Source: Actinomycetes bacterium (lineage in GTDB: Bacteria; Actinomycetota; Actinomycetes; Actinomycetales; Microbacteriaceae). From it: DNA of 15,927 bases. The DNA lies in NCBI GenBank assembly GCA_023386675.1, contig JAEWJG010000087.1, forward strand, positions 1 through 15,927, written 5' to 3'. The notes beneath the pieces are model-generated. The model was given only the letters and a program-made list of their open reading frames with translations, was not told the origin of the DNA and did no database searches. The position numbers were made by a program, and so were the translations under genes. Positions 12,711-15,927 of the stretch are shown here, in pieces (the stretch's first letter is position 1; each line of letters begins with the position of its first letter).

Positions 12711-14909
12711 TCAGTGCCGGACCAGGTCGAACAGCATCCCCTGCTGCGGGTTGAGGGTGGGCATCGGGACGCCGGCCACCCCGAGCACGGAGCCGGGCAG
12801 CGCGACGCCTTCGGGCGTGAGGGCGGCGGTGATCCAGGAGGGGTCCGCGCTCTGGTGCCGGCTGGCGTCGCCGAACTCGTCGCGGATGCGGACCGTGTAC
12901 CGGGCGTCGGGGTCGAGCCCCGGGAAGCGCACCCGGCCGGACTGGCCGGGCGCCGACGTGGCCAGCCGAACCCAGCTGAAGACGGCGCGCGCGCCGTCCT
13001 GCGCCACGATCCCGGTCAGCCCGGTCGTGTCGTCGGCCAGGTCGGCGTTGACCACCCGGCCGGTGTGGATGAGGTCGCGCAGTTCGCGGTAGACCGCTGC
13101 CCAGCGGGTGATCGCCGCGAGCTCGTCGTCATCGGCCTCCTGGAGGTCCCACTCGATGCCCGCGTGCGCAGTGAGCGCCACGAGGAGCCGGAAGGAGAGG
13201 TCGGTGCGCCGCGAGGTGGTGTGCGACCGGGCGGCGCCGAGGTGCGAGCCGATGAGCTCCGGCGGGACGAGCATCCGGGTCCAGCGCTCGATCTGAAGGC
13301 GCTCGACCGGGTCGTTGCAGTCGGACGCCCAGACGCGGTCGGTCCGCTGCAGGATGCCGAGGTCCACGCGTCCGCCACCGCCGGAGCAGGTCTCGACCTC
13401 GAGGTGCGGGTGCCGCTCCCGGAGTGTGTCCAGCATCCGGTACAGAGCCAGCGTCTGCTCGTGCACGGCCGGACGGTCGAGGCCCGCGTAGCCGCTCACC
13501 GCCTCCGAGAGATCGCGGTTGTGGTCCCACTTGATGTAGTCGACCGCATACTCGTCGACGATCGCGCTGATCTGTCCGAGCACGTGCTCGTAGGCGTCCG
13601 GGCGGGTGAGGTCGAGCACGTACTGATCGCGCGCCGCGGCGCCCAGCTCGCGCGGGCCGAGCACCCACTCGGGATGCGCACGTGCCAGATCGGAGTCGAG
13701 GTTGACCATCTCGGGCTCGAACCAGATGCCGAACTGCATCCCCTCGGCGCGCACGCGGTCCACCAGCGGCCCGAGGCCGTCCGGCCACACCGCCCGGTCG
13801 ACCACCCAGTCGCCCAGGCCCGCGTTCGCGTCGCGGCGGTCGTGGAACCAGCCGTCGTCGAGCACGAACCGCTCGACGCCGACCTGGGCCGCCCGCTCGA
13901 CCAGCGAGGTCAGGCGGTCGAGGTCGTGGTCGAAGTAGACCGCCTCCCACGAGTTCAGGGTGAGCGGACGCGGGGTGTGCGGATGCGACGGACGCGCGCG
14001 CAGGCGGCGATGGAGCCGGTCGGCGATGCCGTCCAGGCCGGCGCCCGACCAGGCGAACAGGGCGGTCGGCGCCACGTAGCGGTCCCCCGCCTCCAGCGCG
14101 ATCTCGCCGGGACGCAGCCCCTCGCCGGCGCCGAGCGCCGCCGAGAAGGCGCCTGCGCCCTCGGTCAGCCGCTCGACGACATACTCGGCGTCTCCGCTCC
14201 ACGCCAGGTGCGTGGCCCACGCCTCACCACGGGCGAAGCTGAGGTCCGCCGTCCCGGCGACCACGAGGAACGGCGCGTCGTGCCCGGGCTTGCCGCGGCG
14301 CGCGCGGCGCACGTGGCTGCCGAAGAACAGCGGCCCGCGCTGCGGTGCGCGTTCACGGCACCACTTGCCGGTGAAGTCGAGCACGTCGACCGCACGCTCC
14401 GGGATCGGGAGGAGGACGCGGAGGGCGTCGAGCGTGTACGGGAGCGCGGCGCCGTCGCGGGCGAGTGCCGCATCCCGGACCATCGTGACGTCGACCGAGA
14501 GCACGCCGAATCGGTCGAGCTCGAGGGTCATGGTCGACCGCAGCCCGGTCATCTCGTCGGCGAGGTCGATCTCGACTGCGCCGCCGGCCTCGCCGTCGTC
14601 GCGGTAGCGCACCGCCTCCGTCCGCGGCCGCGGCGTGGTGGCCGTGCCGGCGGCGTGCCCCTCCTGCGCCGGCGTGCCCGCCCATCCCTCGAACTCCGTC
14701 GGCCACAGGCTGAAGGTGCGTGGGATGTCGGGCGAGTTGTTGAGGACCGCCGGGCCGGCGGTCTCGCGCAGGGCCTCCGCCTCCGCATCGTCGAGAGTGC
14801 CGAGGTCGGCGCCCCAGTGCAGGACGCGCGGCACGCGTCCCCCGGTGTCGAGGACGAGGGAGGTGCCTGCTGCGCGCAGGGCCAGAACGGCGCCATAGCC
14901 GTCGAGCAT
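12711..14909 (-). CDS. GH36 alpha-galactosidase
   Basis: This 732-residue cytoplasmic enzyme hydrolyses alpha-1,6-galactosyl residues from melibiose, raffinose and galactosylated oligosaccharides. It has the GH36 N-terminal beta-supersandwich (to about residue 310), then the barrel with FVLDDGWF (348-355), WFEPEMVN (near 396-403), YIKWDHNRD with nucleophile Asp462, CSGGGGRVDLG, and WASDCNDP with probable acid/base Asp530. A C-terminal beta domain follows. Length fits the family and there is no signal peptide. The ATG (14907-14909) has AGGAG seven bases upstream. It is the first gene of the minus-strand cluster and diverges from GH95 with 86 bp between the start codons. It probably works on oligosaccharides imported after extracellular cleavage by GH27. 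Confidence 0.93.
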   Translation of the reverse strand: MLDGYGAVLALRAAGTSLVLDTGGRVPRVLHWGADLGTLDDAEAEALRETAGPAVLNNSPDIPRTFSLWPTEFEGWAGTPAQEGHAAGTATTPRPRTEAVRYRDDGEAGGAVEIDLADEMTGLRSTMTLELDRFGVLSVDVTMVRDAALARDGAALPYTLDALRVLLPIPERAVDVLDFTGKWCRERAPQRGPLFFGSHVRRARRGKPGHDAPFLVVAGTADLSFARGEAWATHLAWSGDAEYVVERLTEGAGAFSAALGAGEGLRPGEIALEAGDRYVAPTALFAWSGAGLDGIADRLHRRLRARPSHPHTPRPLTLNSWEAVYFDHDLDRLTSLVERAAQVGVERFVLDDGWFHDRRDANAGLGDWVVDRAVWPDGLGPLVDRVRAEGMQFGIWFEPEMVNLDSDLARAHPEWVLGPRELGAAARDQYVLDLTRPDAYEHVLGQISAIVDEYAVDYIKWDHNRDLSEAVSGYAGLDRPAVHEQTLALYRMLDTLRERHPHLEVETCSGGGGRVDLGILQRTDRVWASDCNDPVERLQIERWTRMLVPPELIGSHLGAARSHTTSRRTDLSFRLLVALTAHAGIEWDLQEADDDELAAITRWAAVYRELRDLIHTGRVVNADLADDTTGLTGIVAQDGARAVFSWVRLATSAPGQSGRVRFPGLDPDARYTVRIRDEFGDASRHQSADPSWITAALTPEGVALPGSVLGVAGVPMPTLNPQQGMLFDLVRH

Positions 14910-14930
14910 GAAGGGCTCCTAGCGGAAATC

Positions 14931-14955
14931 GGTTATTTGACAGTGTGAATTAACC
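14931..14955. promoter_or_regulatory. 25-bp imperfect palindromic operator in the GH36/GH95 divergent region
   Basis: Arms GGTTATTTGACA and TGTGAATTAACC flank a single central G and pair at 10 of 12 positions. The palindrome covers the -35 of the GH95 promoter and the -10 of the GH36 promoter, so a single bound dimer would silence both. It lacks the central CG of LacI sites; the regulator family is unknown and no regulator gene is adjacent. Confidence 0.65.
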
Positions 14956-14966
14956 ATGTCTAGTCT
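14937..14966 (+). promoter_or_regulatory. Promoter of GH95
   Basis: A perfect TTGACA (14937-14942) is followed after 18 bp by TAGTCT (14961-14966). Transcription would start about 14973, leaving a leader of roughly 23 nt with a GAGAGGGAA ribosome site before ATG 14996. Confidence 0.6.
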
Positions 14967-14971
14967 GTCAA
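14942..14971 (-). promoter_or_regulatory. Promoter of GH36 operon
   Basis: A perfect TTGACA on the minus strand (14971-14966) is followed after 18 bp by CACACT (14947-14942), a weaker -10. The two divergent promoters interlock: each -10 touches the other's -35, so both cannot be occupied at once. Confidence 0.5.
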
Positions 14972-14995
14972 CCGCAACCTCGAGAGGGAAGACCG

Positions 14996-15927
14996 ATGAC
15001 GATCTCCGGCGAACGGACGCTCCAGCTCGCGTGGCGCGAGCCAGCGGCCCAGTGGGAAGAAGCCACCCCGATCGGCGACGGCCGCCTCGGAGCGATGGTC
15101 TTCGGCGGCCCGGCCGGCCGCTACCAGGTGAACGACGCCACCGTCTGGTCGGGTACTCCCCTGATCCCGGCGGAGGAGCTGCGTCGCGTGACCTCCCAGG
15201 GCGCGGGGCCCGACCGGCTCAGCGAGATCCGCTCCGCGATCGCCGCAGGAGACCTCGCCCGCGCCGAGGACCTGCTGATGACCTTCGAAGGGCGCTACAG
15301 CCAGGAGTTCCTGCCGTTCGTCGACCTGACGGTCGAGCTTCCAGGCGCTACGGCGGAAACAAACTCGCCCGCGCGCGTGCTCGACCTCGACCGCGCCGTC
15401 GTCGAGGAGTCGCTCCGGATCGGCGACGTCCGCGTCCGCCGCGTGTCCCGTGTCCGGGACGGGGTCCTCCTCATCTCGCTCGATGCGGACGCTCCGCTTC
15501 CGGAGGTCCGGATCGGCCTCACGACTCCCCTCCGCGAGCTCGCCCGCAGCGCCGCCGGCGAGCTGCTGTCGCTCGACCTCGCCGTCCCGATCGACGGCGC
15601 CCCCCTGCACGAGCAGTCCGTCGTCCCGCCGCTGCGCTACGCGGAGTCCGACGACGCGCCCTACGACGGCTTCGCCGCTGCGGTCCTCGCGGTGCGGAGC
15701 GACGGGACGACGGAGGCGGCGGGCTCCGGCCTCGCCGTCCGTCGTGCGCGTCGGCTGCTGATCACCCTCTCGTCGTCGACCCGCGCTGAGTCGTGGTGGG
15801 CCGGCGCGGACGACGAGTGGCGGACCGTCTCCCCTGAGACGATCCGGGACCGCGCCAGGGACCGCGCACTCGGCGCCATCGCCGTGGGCACGGGCCGGCT
15901 CCCGGATGACGAGCCACGTCATCCGGG
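14996..15927 (+). CDS. GH95 family glycosidase, N-terminal part (partial; probable alpha-L-fucosidase)
   Basis: The frame is open from ATG 14996 to the end of the window (310 complete codons). It shows the GH95 N-terminal beta-sandwich domain: LAWREPAAQW (11-20), ATPIGDGRLGAMVFGG (23-38) and QVNDATVWSGTP (44-55), which match the family pattern of PIGNGRxGAMVFG and LNEDTLWSG. GH95 enzymes are inverting exo-glycosidases acting on alpha-1,2-L-fucose, and some on alpha-L-galactose, as found in xyloglucan side chains and host glycans. The catalytic barrel lies beyond the window, so activity cannot be checked. No signal peptide is present, so it should be cytoplasmic. GAGAGGGAA lies upstream of the ATG. 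Confidence 0.88.
   Translation, partial: MTISGERTLQLAWREPAAQWEEATPIGDGRLGAMVFGGPAGRYQVNDATVWSGTPLIPAEELRRVTSQGAGPDRLSEIRSAIAAGDLARAEDLLMTFEGRYSQEFLPFVDLTVELPGATAETNSPARVLDLDRAVVEESLRIGDVRVRRVSRVRDGVLLISLDADAPLPEVRIGLTTPLRELARSAAGELLSLDLAVPIDGAPLHEQSVVPPLRYAESDDAPYDGFAAAVLAVRSDGTTEAAGSGLAVRRARRLLITLSSSTRAESWWAGADDEWRTVSPETIRDRARDRALGAIAVGTGRLPDDEPRHP

Noticed and set aside
14924..14937. Possible LacI operator GGAAATCGGTTATT before GH36
   Set aside because: Only the AANCGNTT core agrees and the outer bases fail at three positions; such a core is expected by chance in a window this size.
12684..14948. Long + strand open frame (754 codons) opposite GH36
   Set aside because: It is a high-GC antisense shadow: its translation is rich in Arg, Val and Glu without motifs, and the minus strand there encodes a complete GH36 enzyme.

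Overview
The window is about 15.9 kb of GC-rich bacterial chromosome (near 70% GC by eye) with high G/C at third codon positions. It carries an IdeR/DtxR-type iron box, a tRNA gene without an encoded CCA end, a ClgR-like regulator and several probable leaderless genes. Together these suggest an actinomycete, most likely of the order Micrococcales (Microbacteriaceae-like). The taxonomic placement is inference from style, not from a marker gene. There is no transposase, integrase, CRISPR array or phage gene, so this looks like ordinary chromosome with a carbohydrate-use flavour.

Left part (1-3919): the end of a pentapeptide-repeat protein is followed by a LacI-family repressor and a GH13 alpha-glucosidase on the + strand. 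They form a probable two-gene operon whose promoter carries two LacI-type operators. A convergent inositol-monophosphatase-family gene closes this block.

Middle part (3955-6892): a tRNA-Tyr(GTA) with a strong terminator, a ClgR-like XRE regulator ending in an ssrA-like ALAA tail, a 47-residue CxxCxGxG zinc-type protein and a nucleotidyltransferase. Then comes a heme oxygenase with an excellent iron box. The minus-strand run response regulator, histidine kinase, membrane-anchored DUF5666-like protein (8992 down to 6302) looks like one operon. Two related direct repeats with an 11-bp period lie at its two ends.

Right part (9049-15927): a minus-strand glycan-degradation cluster reads GH36 alpha-galactosidase (cytoplasmic), GH27 alpha-galactosidase-like enzyme (secreted, multidomain), a strong terminator hairpin, then an acetyl-xylan-esterase-family protein in which the catalytic serine is replaced by asparagine. 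Divergent from GH36 is a cytoplasmic GH95 gene that runs off the window. The 86-bp divergent intergenic region holds two interlocked promoters on opposite strands and a 25-bp imperfect palindrome covering both.

Taken together, one end of the window handles alpha-glucosides under LacI control. The other end handles alpha-galactosyl and probably alpha-L-fucosyl (or alpha-L-galactosyl) substituents of plant-type polysaccharides under an unknown repressor. No transporter is visible, so uptake genes probably lie outside. I see no wholly new defence or mobile system. The best candidates for novelty are the serine-less esterase homologue, the interlocked divergent promoters, the ALAA-tailed ClgR-like protein with its palindromes, and the paired direct repeats around the two-component operon.
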